From: Corallium rubrum
Taxonomy: Eukaryota > Cnidaria > Anthozoa > Scleralcyonacea > Coralliidae
Direction: 5' to 3'
NCBI GenBank assembly: GCA_964035015.1
Contig: OZ036000.1
Coordinates: 8,090,759-8,154,758 of the forward strand
DNA length: 64,000 nt
In this document: piece after piece, positions 10,844-22,249 of the stretch
How positions within the stretch are numbered: the first letter of the stretch is position 1
Layout of the letters: each line of letters opens with the position of its first letter
Notes under the pieces: model-generated
The model's input: the letters and a program-made list of their open reading frames with translations, nothing else
Database searches by the model: none
Told to the model about the DNA's origin: nothing
Made by a program: the position numbers and the translations under genes

Positions 10844-13800
10844 TAGACAAAGTTTAATAAAATAAACCCTTCAAAAAAGTAATAAACGCGTGGTGTTACC
10901 AAAAATTGCCGCTTACTATTACATTTAATATTGTCCAGTTCATTATATAAATTATTATTTTTTCATCGAAGTTCCGACCTATTTAAATTCAAAGTCTGAG
11001 TTCACAACTTACCTGACTCTGGGGGCAAGGTGAAAACAAATGTTATCAAAACTGAAATAACGATAAGTGGAAGAATTAAGTTGGTCAGATAAAACAGCGA
11101 CCTCCTTTGAATGTTTAAGTAGAACGTCACATCCGGGTAAGGTTCTGGACAACAGAAATAGGTTAAAGAGTGGCGGATTACTGGAGCAGACGCAAGGTAC
11201 CATTCTGCTGATTCAACGTACACCGTTTGAATAACATGGTCGCTTTCATTCTGAACGTCCAGACGGAAACCATCGTACGTCCACGAACCGAACTTCAGTA
11301 TGCAAGTTTGGGAATCAAATGGAAAATATTTCACGTTGATTTTGCATTTGCTTTTCAACATAACCGGAGAGAGCCAAGTATTGGTGCCATCATGGGCCAG
11401 TTGAATACGAGTGGTTAGTTTGTCCAGATAGCCACGGAAATCGATAGACTCGTCAGCGCTGTTTTTGTAAAGAACATTTAAAAAAATCATTAATAATTCA
11501 TGAAGAAAACACAAAGTAAAATAAGTACCATGTCCGTGGTTTTATATCTGATATTCAAAAACTCATTAATAATTCATGAGGAAAATTCAGAAGAAATTAA
11601 TGTTTAATCAGTGTCTTTATATGTGATAAAGATACCTCCTGATTTACATAAACTTTAGCTTTGATTTTCTCGGCTTAGACAAGGTTATTTTTCAAACTTG
11701 CTACGCCAATGAACTTACAGTACCAAGTGGTTCGTTTTTGAAGCTGTTCAATAAACTCGCAGTTCGTGTTTTATCAGATATAAAAACACTCGGCTTCGCC
11801 TCGTATCTTTATAGCTGATAAAACACTCCTGCTCGTTTATTAAACAGTACAAAAAAAATCCTCTTGATTTACATAAACTATAATTTTGATTTTCTCGGCT
11901 TAGACAACGTTGTTTTTCAAAATTACTACGCGAATGAACTTATACCAAATTAAATGGGTTGCAGTACGTGTTTTATCAGATTTAAACACTCGGTTGTCTC
12001 CGTGTTTTAAACTGACCTGATAAAACACTCCTGCTCGTTGATTAAACAGTAATTCAAAAACTCATTAATAAATCATGACCGTATCGTATCTTTATATGTG
12101 ATAAAGATTTCTCCTGATTTACATAAACTTTAGCTTTGATTTTCTCGGCTTAGACGAGGTTATTTTTCAAACTAACTCCGCCAATCAACTTACCAAGTGG
12201 TTCGTTTTTGAAGCCGTATAATAAACTCGCAGTTCGTGTTTCATCAGATATAAAAACACTCGGCTTCGCCTCGTGTCTTTATATCTGATAAAACACTCCT
12301 GCTCGTTTATTATACAGTACTTCAACAACGCATTAGTATAATTCACGAGGGGGAAAAAACACAAAAAGAAATCCATGTTTAATGGGTATCTTTATATGTG
12401 CTAGAGACATGCTCGCCGTTTTTGATAAATGTTTTCCTGTGATTATATCGATAACCACTGACGCCACACTGCAGATTTCTTGTGCGTGCACTATACCAAG
12501 ATCAAGATGCATGATTGTTATACATCTGAAACAATCATCTGCTTTCTTGGCTGCTTTGCACTTGTCTTCTGGTGATAACTTTATAAAAATATCGCATTTC
12601 CAAATTCCGTTCTCCCCGGTATATACGTACGCAACACTGTTCACTTGTCTTGTTACCACTCTTGCCGAAAAAGGACCTATAGGATATCTGCTACACCGTT
12701 TGTCATATGAACTACAACTGTCAGAGTTGTGAAACTACTTCTTATATACCCTATAACTGATCAATGACAGAAACCTGTCCACTTCAAAAGAGCAATCCAA
12801 ATGCGAGTTTCAATGAACTTGCAAAATGGTTCGTTTTTGAAGCTGTTCAATAAACTTTCAGACTTACTTGTTGTAAAGGACAATATCTGGTATCCATACA
12901 TTTTTGCTTAACACATTTATAGTTGAAAGGTTACCGTAGGCAGATTTATTCCAACTTAAATATGAGTTATGCCACATCTAAAAAAAATAGATGTTATTTT
13001 TTTACAAAAATAGAAGTTATTTGATTAACCATTACTTTTTAACACCGTATTGCGCATGCGTGAGCTCCAAAAAAGAGCGGGAAAGTATTAAATATTCTGA
13101 GATGATCCCTTCGTAATTTTTATGGCCTTTTTTTAAATAGAAATGAATAGTCGAGTCTTACTTAGTCTTCACTGTCTGGTCGTTGTCGTTGTCACCAGGG
13201 CTCTCACAACTTATTTGCATAGTCCTGTCCTCATCGGGGGAGGGGATTAGAACAAAGAGAGACAATGAATAGTCGAGTCTTACTTAGTCTTCACTGTCTG
13301 GTCGTTGTCGTTGTCACTGCTATTTCTCACATTTCTTGCAATGTTTTGTCTGGTTGTTGTTGTCACGGCTATTTCTCACATTTCTTGCAATGCTCATACG
13401 AACTCGTGCATGCGTACATGTAAATGTTTGGCAGTCAGTACTGTTTGGCTGCCTAGGTTTACTGAGGGTTCTCTCTTTTTGACGAGTAAAATCATCTGCA
13501 TAGTGTTGGACGATTGAATTAAGAGTATAATTCAATAATTGATATTTACTTTTGATGCGTTTACACTTGATAATAATTGAGAGTATTACCTGTCGTGCCC
13601 AAACACTGGTTGTCATTATTTGATTTCTTTCGTCCTATTTAACAGATTATAAGTTTTATGATTAGTATTAATTACAGTTGAAGCTCCCATAAGCGACCAC
13701 CTTGGGGCTGTGGGTGGCTCCCTATAGTTTCAATAAATGCGCGCTATTTCATACGCTCGTTATCTAATGTTATTCATAAGTTTAAAACATTTGTTAGATA

Positions 13801-16800
13801 AATACTAAGTAGACCTTAATATAGCAGAACTATTGCAGATATAAAATATTTATTAAAAAGTTCCATTATTTGCTGTTACCATAGTAATAATGACTTTGGA
13901 ATTTTGGTATATTTTCAAATATTGCATAGTTGAAGCGGCATCTCTTCCGTTTGCTTCGGTGAATTTTCTTAAAAATTTCTGAGATGATAGATATTGTTGT
14001 AGAGAATATCCATGCAAAAAATGAGGGTAGGTTATAGGGACAGACTTTTCGCTATAAAAGTTATCGATTTAAAAAAAGTTCTGTCTTTAAATTATATATA
14101 CTTTAGAACTTTTTATAAACTACTTATTTCCAAAATTTTACCAAAATTCACCGAAGAAAACGTCTACAAGTCTAACATCCATGTCGACGCGGTCATAGAA
14201 TTTCGAAACGACAAGATCGCTGTTTACGCATGCGTAGCGATACTATTTCTAGTCACCAGTCCCCTATTGAAATTACTGTAGGGAGCCACCTTAAAGGCAA
14301 AGTCCAAAGAAGTCCAGTTCGTAAATCTCATGATTGTCAGCTGCACAATAAAGATTGTCATAATAACGATGGTCATTATGAGAGCTGGTCGCTTACGGGA
14401 GTAATGCAAGGAAAGCTTTAACTGTAGTAGAAAATTCAATTAATTTTATTCACACTTAATAATAATTTACAATGTTAAATAAGGAGTTAATATTTAATAA
14501 TCTTTATACACGGTAGCTTATCAACCGTATAAGCTAAAAAAGGTTTAAACAAAAAATGTTGTTTTTCATAAGGTAAGTAGAAATATAAGAATTTTAGTGT
14601 TGATAATGAGGAACAATTAGATAATGGTGTGCAGGGGCTGGGCAGGGGCTAAAATATAGTTTTACTTACAACGTCCATGATCTGATGGAGTGATAGTCCA
14701 ATTGTTACAGTAACGGTGTCATTATCATCTAAAACAGGTCTCATGTCTTTCTTATAATTTTTAAACAAGTCATCTAACAACTTCTTTTCAAAATAACTGG
14801 CGTCTGAAACTAAATCAGAAATAGGAATTAATTAAGGGGGTGTTTACATGAAGCCGGTCTTGAATTTATATATGGCCTTGCTTCCTATTACGTCGGTTAA
14901 AAAACTTTGTTTTTTCGTTGTCCAAATCGGTTCGAATTAGACTTATAGATTCTGTTTACATGGAATTAGGCTGGCCTCAAAATTTTAGTTCGGTCTAGCA
15001 AGCGGCGATCTGAGGCCGGCGTGAACTGAATCTCAGGCCGGAATCATGAAAACGATTTACAGTTCGTTCGTTCGTTCGTTCGTTCGTTCGTTCGTTCGTT
15101 CGTTCGTTCGTTCGTTCGTTCGTTCGTTCGTTCGTTCGTTCGTTCGTTCGTTCGTTCGTTCGTTCGTTCGTTCGTTCGTTCGTTCGTTCGTTCGTTCGTT
15201 CGTTCGTTCGTTCGTTCGTTCGTTCGTTCGTTCGTTCGTTCGTTCGTTCGTTCGTTCGTTCGTTCGTTCGTTCGTTCGTTCGTTCGTTCGTTCGTTCGTT
15301 CGTTCGTTCGTTCGTTCGTTCGTTCGTTCGTTCGTTCGTTCGTTCGTTCGTTCGTTCGTTCGTTCGTTTGTTCGTTCATTCGTTCATTTGGAGTCAATAT
15401 ACTGAAATAACAAGCGGCGACGTTTTTTTGGCGCCAAACAGGGCATTGTCTTTAGCACTGTGTTTGACGCTTTTTCCTAGGACATAATTAGTACCCTTCA
15501 AGGAGTTCAAGCAGTGTTTTCTCCCGTGTTCCCATGATAAAAGCGGGTAGTAAAAAAGGCATTCGTGCTTGGCTTAAATCATAGTCAATCGAGATATGGT
15601 CTGGAAACTCAGCTAAAGTCTTTGGTCTATCTTTGTGTTCGCCTTTATGCATTTTTGTTCACGGTGCACGGTCACTGAACACATTGCATTTTAGTATAAT
15701 GAACGAATTGTCCAATAGCAACGTTTCGGTTCAATCACTCAACCGTGCTATTTAAATATTAATAAACCTAAAACAAAAGATGTGCACGGTGTAGGCGCTT
15801 TGAAGTTTGCCGAGTTTCCAGACCATATCTCGATTGACTATGGCTTAATCAGTTCGTTGAAGAATTTATTACAAAGAAATTTGTTTAACCGGTTTTTGTT
15901 TTTCCCCCCCACTAATTTGACTGGGTGAAACCCCGACGGCTCATTTAAACGCTCTGTTCCGGCCCAAACGCTTGATGTGGTGCGTGCGGCTGTATTCGCA
16001 GGCTAGATTGTTCGCATGTATACTTCTTTTGTTTTTCACGGTTCTAAAACTGAACGGTTGCGTGTAAACTGTAAACAATTCGGACTTCGATACTCTGCAT
16101 TGTAAACGTACAGAGCGGTACAGTGAATCTGTTTCTTCACCAGGCGTGTTGACAGTGGTCTTGCCTAAACCATTATATACACATTCATCATGCTTTTGTT
16201 TGTTTATTTACATAAAGATCTTCTTTCATAAAGCTTGTATTAAAGAAATGATTCTAAATTTTGATTGCGTGCTTAAATCCATTTTGCATTTACTCGAACC
16301 CAGCAACGTTTTTAAAACCACACAATTTCCGCTTGTCTACACTTGAAGTATATATGGTTTCAAACTTTCAATGCAAACCGAGACTGTACATTATATATAC
16401 AGAACAGAAACTTACATTTTAAGGCTTGTCGCATACATAAAAGAGTGTTTTCGAAATATATAGTTTAGACAGTCAGTTTCTAACTTATTTCTGTTCAAGG
16501 ATTTTCTTCATGCAGGGGTGAATAAAATCGCCTAAAATGCTAAACTGGCCTTTTCGCAACTTGCTGGTCGCAGAGATGTACGTTAAACGGTCGAGAGATA
16601 TTAGCTCGTTATATATTTCATCTCTTTATTTTCTGTCCGTAATTGGGACCAAATGAAATATGGTTTATGGATATACGCACTTATTACACGCAGTCGACTA
16701 CTGTCTGCTTTTTGTTTTTTTTCTTTAATTCATTTAGCAAAGTGGTCTAGAAAAATATCATGCATGTGGTGAACTATTTTTTAAAGCAGTTCATTCGGCT

Positions 16801-19800
16801 GTATACGAAAAGTGAATCGAATTGGATGAGCTTTTGTTAATATATGTTCTAAATGTATGTCTTGTATTAAATGAAGGGCAACAATCATCTCCTGTGTTGA
16901 AGCTAGTGTATACTGGGACATAACAGAAAACCATATTTTATATACGCGTGCTGATTATGTTTGAGATCTAATGTTTGCTTTTTCCATTCGCCACGCCGAA
17001 CGACAAACAATGGTAAAATTCTTGTATAAAAGATTTAATTAAAAGAATAAAAGTCTTAAAAAGTATATAACGTAAAATAACCATCATAACGTGAAAAAGC
17101 AATACGCAAGGTCATGGAGTTTAGCAGAAGAAATTCTAGGAGGACTACAAGATCAACACTACGTGAAGCTTAAACTCTCTATTACAATATGGGTAATCGC
17201 GCGCTCTCATGTGTGTGCATGTCGTTTGAAAAAATTTCCAGAATTTTTGTTTTGTGAAATTCCAGTATAATATACTTCAGACATGTTGTGAAACGCCATT
17301 GCTAAATAAAGAAGTTCGCTTTGCTACTTAACTATATATATATATATATATAGACTATAGTACTTAACCTCATAATTGCTATTCGGCAATGAAAAACAGA
17401 TGCGTGCATTCTCGTTTTAACGCTTGACGCAAAAGCTTGTTTTAACCGAATGCTGTATGTTATTTGAAATGAATGACGCAGACTCATGACGCACCAAGAT
17501 CAACCACAGCAAGCTGTGTGCACGACACGTAAAACAAGACACGCAGTATAGTGACTGCAGTTAAAAAGTGTTATTTTTTTGTAAGTGCCGAACAGACTAC
17601 AAAAAAGAGTTCTGTGTTCTGGAAGGAATGAACAATTCTTTATAATATCAATTCGTTAATTGAAGGAGCGGTTTAATTTAATCAAAGTTTTCTCCATTAC
17701 CATTAGTCTATCACACACCGACTAGTGATCAGACAAGCGTTATATATATAGTCTAATTAAGTTAAAAAGTAAATTGCGTTTATCACTTTGAAAATGTAAG
17801 ACTATTTATTAATAGCTTTCCCCTGTGGCATAGTTAACACACACTCACCCCCCAAGTTTATGACCAGGACTCATGGGATTGGGTCTGACAAAGTTACCAA
17901 AAGTTATGAGGAAACATTTATGGTTTTTCACAGGCAATGAGAGCTATCGTATATATAAGAGTGATTTTCAGAGGCAGCTATCGTATAAAAGTGAAATCCT
18001 GCTTGTAATTTGTGTTACATATATACATGTACATTAGATGTGATAAGAAACCGAACGATAGCAAACTAATTAAAATTATGTTCACACAATGATAGCTATC
18101 TTAAGTGAAATTGTGTTACATACATGTATACACATTACTCATTAGAGTGTATTGACAGGAAACCAAACGATGTAGAAAACTAATTTATATTATGTTCGTA
18201 CAATGATAAGAAAATGAACGATGGAAAACTAATTGAAAGCATGTTCACACAATGATAGCTATCATTGTATAAACATATAACTTAAAGTAGTTCGCGGTTC
18301 AGTTTTTATATCATTAAATCTAATCTACTATACTGTACAAGCATGTAATATAAATTACATGTAGCCTTCACTTTTCGCTGTGGATGTCGTATATAAATAC
18401 ACGAAGAAAAAGAAGAAAAGCTAGTCTGAAAGTAACAGATATAGCTTTTCTTGTCGGAATGTAAATTCTCCTACCTCTCAAAACCTACAACTATAGACCA
18501 AAACCTGGACATACCTCTATCAAGTTAGAAATACTGCTTTAGGCAAATCACCAAGCATATTACTCCAAATGTTATTTCATAATCCAATTTAGGCTAGGAT
18601 TTTTCAAAACTGCTTCAACATCTTGATACTTAAGTTTCTGCACGAACAATTGTCGTTTACAGAAAGATTTTAAGATTGGCTTTAAACGTGGCTCGTCACA
18701 CCAGACAAAACTTCTAAATTAACTTCATCCTAAGAAAAGATTATCTATATTTTGTTTTCTTTATCAAAGTTTAGATTAAAATCAAAGTTAGAATGTTTCA
18801 TGACATATAGGTATATAAATTGAATTATATATTCTCATCTGAAATGGTTTTTCATTGTTATACTTGCATGGTAATGATTCATGCGCCTAAACATTGTGAA
18901 AGTGGGAATGAAAAAGAGGGAGTGCCAAATTTAATCGTTATCGTCAATTTGTCAAATTGTGACAAAACCTATATCTTATTGTCCGAGACCAGTAAAATTT
19001 CATTCGATTTCATTAGGACCACTTCGGACGAACAGGTCTTCGATATGGTCTTCGTGGAATGTCCTCCCAGAATACCTTAAATACAAATCTATTAAATTGA
19101 AATCCTTTAAGAAGTCCCTTTTAGAATATTATCATTGTGCCCTGAATAATATATTTGACCAAGACGACTCGCGGACATGGAAGTCCATCTGCCCGAAGTG
19201 TAATGTTGCTCGCGGTCTTGTTCATATATCTTGCTGCCTTTAGAACCTTTAGAACTCTCACAACTTTTAAAACTCTTGACCAAAGAGTCCACAGTAATTG
19301 GCGAATCCACCTCTAACTTTTGGGAGACCCTTGGACAGAAATGATTTATATCTGATTTACACTTGTGAAATAAGTACAACGAAGTACGCAAGCGTATTTG
19401 ACACTTTTTAGACAATTGACCTGCACGCTTGCGTTTCCACATCGTTTTGCTTATATTATATACTAATTCCACTTTTAGAATCAAGTTTAAAAAAAAAGTA
19501 GAGTGCTGCATTACCAGAAATTTGCGACAAGATGGTGGCGCGCGTACGTATTAAGGATCATAATAATGGAGATTCTCAACAGTAAATAATAAGGAGAGCA
19601 CATAATAATTCAAATTTTGCTTAAACAGTGACATATTTCTTCTTTGCCCATGCAACTCCATTTGACTTCAGCATGGCCTAAGGAACAGTTATAACTAAAA
19701 AACATTTGCTTACTTCGACGAGAAAGTACTTCCCTAGCTCGTCTTATTTTTGCACCGAAAGCGCCACTATCCATAGTGTTAGCCATATAGTAATCTTTGC

Positions 19801-21791
19801 AAACAGGTTTCTAGAAATTGGCCAAATTGACCAACAACGTTACGGGCGATGCGAAGTGCCCGACTCGGGTTGCATTTGGCATGAGTCAGTCTACTTGAGA
19901 GCACATAAAGGTCCTCATTTGTCTCTAGCATATTACGTACTTCCAAAAGCGTTTGAACTTGCTTGATTTCACAGTCCTTATCGTCGTTTACAGGTTGTTT
20001 ATATATACATACATGCAAGATTTAGGCGAATTCTAAAGAACTCAATGACCTGAATAATGAGAAACACTACAGTGTGTATCAAAAAAAACCCTGAACCCTT
20101 AGAAAACAACCTATTGTGGTAGTTTGAAAGCCCTAAAAGCGCTGCGTTATAAATTAATCAGCACATAAGTTAAACAGGAAGAGAAAAAGCGTTTAAATAC
20201 TTTCGCCATTGCATACACTTCAAGTTATCTTAATTTCCCAGGTGTATAAGACCCTGTGTTTTACGCATCTGTGGGTTCCGCAAACTGCTTAGGGCTTTCA
20301 AACTACTACAATAGGTTGTTTTCTAAGGGTTCAGGTTTTTTGAAATTCTAGAATGCATAATTATATTATTAGGCGAATATAGCCGCTGCCGAGCAGCGGC
20401 ACAAATGACCCAAATTTCTGGTAATGGCGTAGGCGGTGTTTTGGATACTGGATAGAGCAAAGTGAAAAGTAGCCCCCATATACAGCAAAGATTTCTTAGC
20501 AACGAAATCACTCAGTGACGTTTGCCGAAGCAGAGCCCTATACCTACTCTGCAAAAAATCTCGGCAGTATACCACCTTTTTACTGCTTTGCTGAATCATG
20601 CAGGTTAAGGCTTATCTCCATTTCACGTTCGTGTTGTGTAATAATACCTTTCTTAACAAAAACACAACACAGCATTTATAGCAAAGGCTTTCCTCTCGTA
20701 ACATGAACACACGTAAAAGTATAGAATCACTGGCTTTAGTTTCTGAACAACTAAATCTTTCTGATGGTTTCCCAATGAGAATTGATTCACTAAATGTATT
20801 TCCTCGCCCAGCTTATCTAAGGGCCTGCACTATTACGGTATGGTCAGTCTTCCGTTGAAAAATCACTACGTTTCTTTGTTGTGTTTACACTATTCTGGAG
20901 TGGTTTTCCGTAGCGTAGTCACTACGCTTAGCATTCCGGCTGCAAATCACTACGCTATGGTAAATTTACCGTACCGTCATAGTGTAAACAGACGATTTTT
21001 TTGTTACGGAACGCTCACCCCAATCCGGACCACCGCCGTACCATAATAGTGTAAACGCGGCCTAAGAATGCCGGTTTAACTATACGTAAGAGCTATATAC
21101 TTCAGGTCCTCATCAAGTCATCATGCCAGCAGGAACAGGGCGGATTTGCTATTCACAGCTTCTTTCTAGCCCACCATGTATAGCCGCTTCGTTTGACTAA
21201 CTCGTGTTTTTGTAAGTGTATGTACATACAGTCAACCGGCCTTGAAAAACTTATTTTTACACTTTCCCTTCGATATCGCCATTAGTTCGTTGCCTTTTTT
21301 TGTTCGTCAAATTATGGCTAATCATGTTTCGGTATGCCACTATTATTCTATAGGCGTATACGTATCGTCAAAAACACACAGCATATGGAAGCATATCGTT
21401 TGGATACACGATCCATGATTATATACTAACTTGGACAAGGACAAGGTGTTACCGCGTTAACTCTAATGCTAGCCAGTCTGAATCTAATACTAAATAGCCC
21501 TCTTTTGTTCATATACTAGAACCCGCTATCTAAACTAAGAAACGAAGTTTGTAATATAACAAGTTCTCTTTCAGATTCGTGCGTCAATTTTGCGCAACCA
21601 AATTCCTTTTTGACCCGACCATTATCTAATTGATACATCTATATAACTCTGGGAATCAAACTGTGAATTATACTTTATATTACTCCGATGGTCTACATCG
21701 TTTAATGTCTCATTGGATTCTCACATTCCAGTTATCACTTACCTTTGATGAATGACACCAATACGAAAACCTTAAACCAAAAACGCGCCAT
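8545..21791 (-). CDS. alpha7-type nicotinic acetylcholine receptor-like subunit (Cys-loop channel), complete
   Basis: Join on the minus strand: 21791-21743, 14803-14670, 13634-13590, 12977-12868, 11458-11013, 9341-8545. The total is 1581 nt (526 aa plus TGA) and every phase matches. Order: signal peptide (1-16), extracellular ligand-binding domain, Cys-loop C151 to C165 with 13 residues between, loop A WIPDIVLYNN, loop B SWTYDG (W172), loop C YFCCPEPY (vicinal C215-C216, the alpha-subunit mark), then M1 to M4. M2 begins GERIS, with glutamate at -1' and leucine at 9', as in cation-selective channels. The 45-bp and 110-bp exons are characteristic of animal nAChR genes. It should act as a plasma-membrane pentameric channel. 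The agonist is inferred, since cnidarian relatives need not use acetylcholine. Confidence 0.93.
9493..9685. mobile_element. foldback MITE with tRNA-like core
   Basis: Inverted ends (TTTTCTTACACTGCTA and TAGCAGTGTAAGAAAA) and inner arms GGCTGACTCGAG / CTCGAGTCAGCC. The centre contains GGATAGAGCGG and GAGTTCAAATCC, spaced like tRNA D-arm and T-arm (Pol III box A and box B). Too diverged to be a functional tRNA. It lies in the receptor intron before exon 6. Confidence 0.65.
9972..10000 (+). other. tRNA T-arm-like fragment
   Basis: GCAGGTTCGATCCCTGC is a perfect T-stem and loop with box B, but no D-arm or acceptor partner is visible. Probably a relic of a tRNA-derived element. Confidence 0.4.
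10333..10690 (+). pseudogene. LINE C-terminal relic
   Basis: Interrupted frames end in YYNYALNHFYVTDNPRTWKS and VCVKCNVA, the signature seen at 6664-6909 and 18930-19245. It is frameshifted and lacks the reverse transcriptase core. It sits antisense in a receptor intron. Confidence 0.5.
10777..10840. repeat. (TA)n microsatellite
   Basis: About 32 uninterrupted TA units within a receptor intron. Confidence 0.95.
11013..11458 (-). CDS. receptor exon 5: Cys-loop, loops B and C, M1
   Basis: The acceptor acag precedes CGCTGACGAG; the first base completes the N of LYNN. The exon ends ...CCAGAGTCAG before gtaag. It encodes CKINVKYFPFDSQTC (Cys-loop), SWTYDG, YFCCPEPYPDV and M1 (LILPLIVISVLITFVF). 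Loop C spacing, Y-x-C-C-x-x-x-Y, equals that of alpha7 subunits. Confidence 0.94.
11487..12440. repeat. tandem array of foldback-bearing units in receptor intron
   Basis: Units at about 11558-11848, 11849-12051 and 12052-12317, with flanking fragments. Each holds TTGATTTTCTCGGCTTAGAC, then GTTTTATCAGAT...ATCTGATAAAAC-type arms around CGGCTTCGCCTCG. The middle unit is shorter and more diverged. Confidence 0.8.
12333..12734 (-). other. unassigned open frame, exon-like, cysteine-bearing
   Basis: An open frame of about 130 codons on the receptor strand, inside the intron between receptor exons 4 and 5. It opens after an AG at 12735-12736. It contains DKRCSRYPIGPFSAR, GENGIWKCDIFIKLSPEDKC, DDCFRC and MHLDLGIVHAQEIC. 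Residue composition looks protein-like. I do not recognise the family. A TATATAAG lies just upstream. Its left part overlaps the tandem repeat, so it may be a captured or transposon-derived gene fragment. It is not part of the receptor reading frame. Confidence 0.3.
12868..12977 (-). CDS. receptor exon 4 (110 bp): loop A region
   Basis: The acceptor ttttttag precedes ATGTGGCAT; donor AACAA then gtaagt. It encodes MWHNSYLSWNKSAYGN, then VLSKNVWIPDIVLYNN. The length of 110 bp is the conserved exon-4 length in nAChR genes. Confidence 0.94.
13140..13317. repeat. partial tandem duplication in receptor intron
   Basis: The block GAATAGTCGAGTCTTACTTA occurs at about 13145 and again at about 13265, each followed by the GTCGTTGTCGTTGTCAC type of sequence. 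An inverted copy lies at about 5335-5385. Confidence 0.8.
13590..13634 (-). CDS. receptor exon 3 (45 bp)
   Basis: The acceptor aatag precedes GACGAAAGAAATC; donor CGACAG then gtaat. It encodes 15 residues, DERNQIMTTSVWARQ, the counterpart of the alpha7 segment DEKNQ...TTN.W. The tryptophan corresponds to the loop D aromatic position. The 45-bp length is conserved in the family. Phase 0 at both ends. Confidence 0.93.
14670..14803 (-). CDS. receptor exon 2: N-terminal helix and first strands
   Basis: The acceptor tttcag precedes ACGCCAGTTAT; donor GACGTT then gtaag. It encodes ASYFEKKLLDDLFKNYKKDM, then RPVLDDNDTVTVTIGLSLHQ and IMDV, typical of nAChR N-termini. Entry phase 1 accepts either first exon (21743-21791 or 22250-22313), giving D at the junction. 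Confidence 0.92.
14825..15055. repeat. MITE-like fragment next to (TTCG)n
   Basis: Carries paired terms such as GTGTTTACATGAAGCCGG and GAGGCCGGCGTGAACTGAA. The right side is replaced by the tetranucleotide array. Confidence 0.45.
15060..15395. repeat. (TTCG)n microsatellite, about 84 units
   Basis: About 335 bp of nearly perfect TTCG repeats with decay only at the right edge (TTTG, TTCA). It is in receptor intron 1. Both strands are open in several frames, giving artefact ORFs (RSFV or NERT repeats). Confidence 0.97.
15583..15844. mobile_element. MITE, family C copy 1
   Basis: Ends CATAGTCAATCGAGATATGG and CCATATCTCGATTGACTATG, with arms continuing through TCTGGAAACTC. A second copy at 33585-33893 has the same internal sequence (GCACGGTCACTGAACACATT). 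Confidence 0.88.
15845..18929. other. receptor intron 1 sequence, no gene recognised
   Basis: AT-rich DNA. A short (TA)n lies near 17333. Between about 17930 and 18260 motifs such as GATAGCTATC and AACCAAACGAT recur loosely, suggesting degraded repeats. No exon seen. Confidence 0.5.
18930..19245 (+). pseudogene. LINE C-terminal relic
   Basis: The last frame reads LKSFKKSLLEYYHCALNN, then QDDSRTWKSICPKCNVARGL and a stop, typical of the C-terminus of a non-LTR retrotransposon polyprotein. The preceding part is split over two frames. Same family as 6664-6909 and 10333-10690. Confidence 0.6.
19714..19786 (-). other. exon-like segment, ATG to donor
   Basis: An ATG opens MANTMDSGAFGAKIRRAREV, then LSRR plus one base and a donor gtaagc (phase 1). 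The product is basic and is not a signal peptide. It lies in receptor intron 1 on the same strand. Phase would allow splicing to receptor exon 2, but a channel subunit without a signal peptide would not be inserted normally, so a separate gene or transposon fragment is more likely. Confidence 0.25.
20088..20342. mobile_element. MITE, about 45-bp inverted ends
   Basis: CCCTGAACCCTTAGAAAACA at the left is mirrored by TGTTTTCTAAGGGTTCAGG at the right, continuing through TTTGAAAGCCCTAA. Noncoding centre. Confidence 0.85.
20818..21066. mobile_element. MITE with GGGCCTGCACTATTACGG end
   Basis: The left end TAAGGGCCTGCACTATTACG is mirrored by GTAAACGCGGCCTAA with CCGTACCATAATAGTG inside. Internal TCACTACG motifs are repeated. 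Confidence 0.7.
21743..21791 (-). CDS. receptor exon 1a: signal peptide
   Basis: ATG followed by ARFWFKVFVLVSFIK and one base, then donor gtaagt. A short hydrophobic leader with a basic start. Joins exon 2 as FIKDASYFEKK. The 49-bp length equals the exon at 4151-4199. Confidence 0.85.
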
Positions 21792-22249
21792 ACTTGAAAA
21801 AAACTCCTGAATTTCTATATCTGTCAATTTTCTGCCCTTGCATACGTTGATCATGCACGGGTACACATCAACTCAAATGCGCAAATTGACGACGTGTGTC
21901 TGGCCTTTTTATATTTTAAAAGACTTATCTGATATTACTGTCATATTGTCATTAACCACTGTTTTTTTTCTGTTCACCTTGAAGCGAAGAAAAATGACTC
22001 AATTGACAAGTTTCATCACGCTTATAATCCAAATGTTTTTCTCCTTGTCTTGCACGAAGTACCGAAATCGTAGAAGAGGAGCGTTAACATGTGTTGCATT
22101 ATAAAACGATTACTGAGACTGAGAATAGTGTAGCAGACTACGAATGGTAAACGTGTAACGTTTTTCCCCTAGGAATAATTAATCTTATACGCGGGCGCTC
22201 TGTTTTGTGAAATTCTAGATCCTCTCCCGCTGATACTGCATGTGCTCAC

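Noticed and set aside
13590..13634. A one-base deletion that would break the 45-bp receptor exon
   Set aside because: On recounting, the exon is 45 bp and in frame (DERNQIMTTSVWARQ). The apparent gap came from misreading a run of three T.
15046..15405. Long open frames on both strands
   Set aside because: They translate the (TTCG)n array only. The same applies to frames over the CTTTA, CTCTA, CTGT, ATCC, GTGA and ATTC arrays.
19107..19511. A 134-codon minus-strand protein
   Set aside because: It overlaps a LINE relic on the other strand and shows no known motif; its lysine-rich part comes from degraded repeat DNA.
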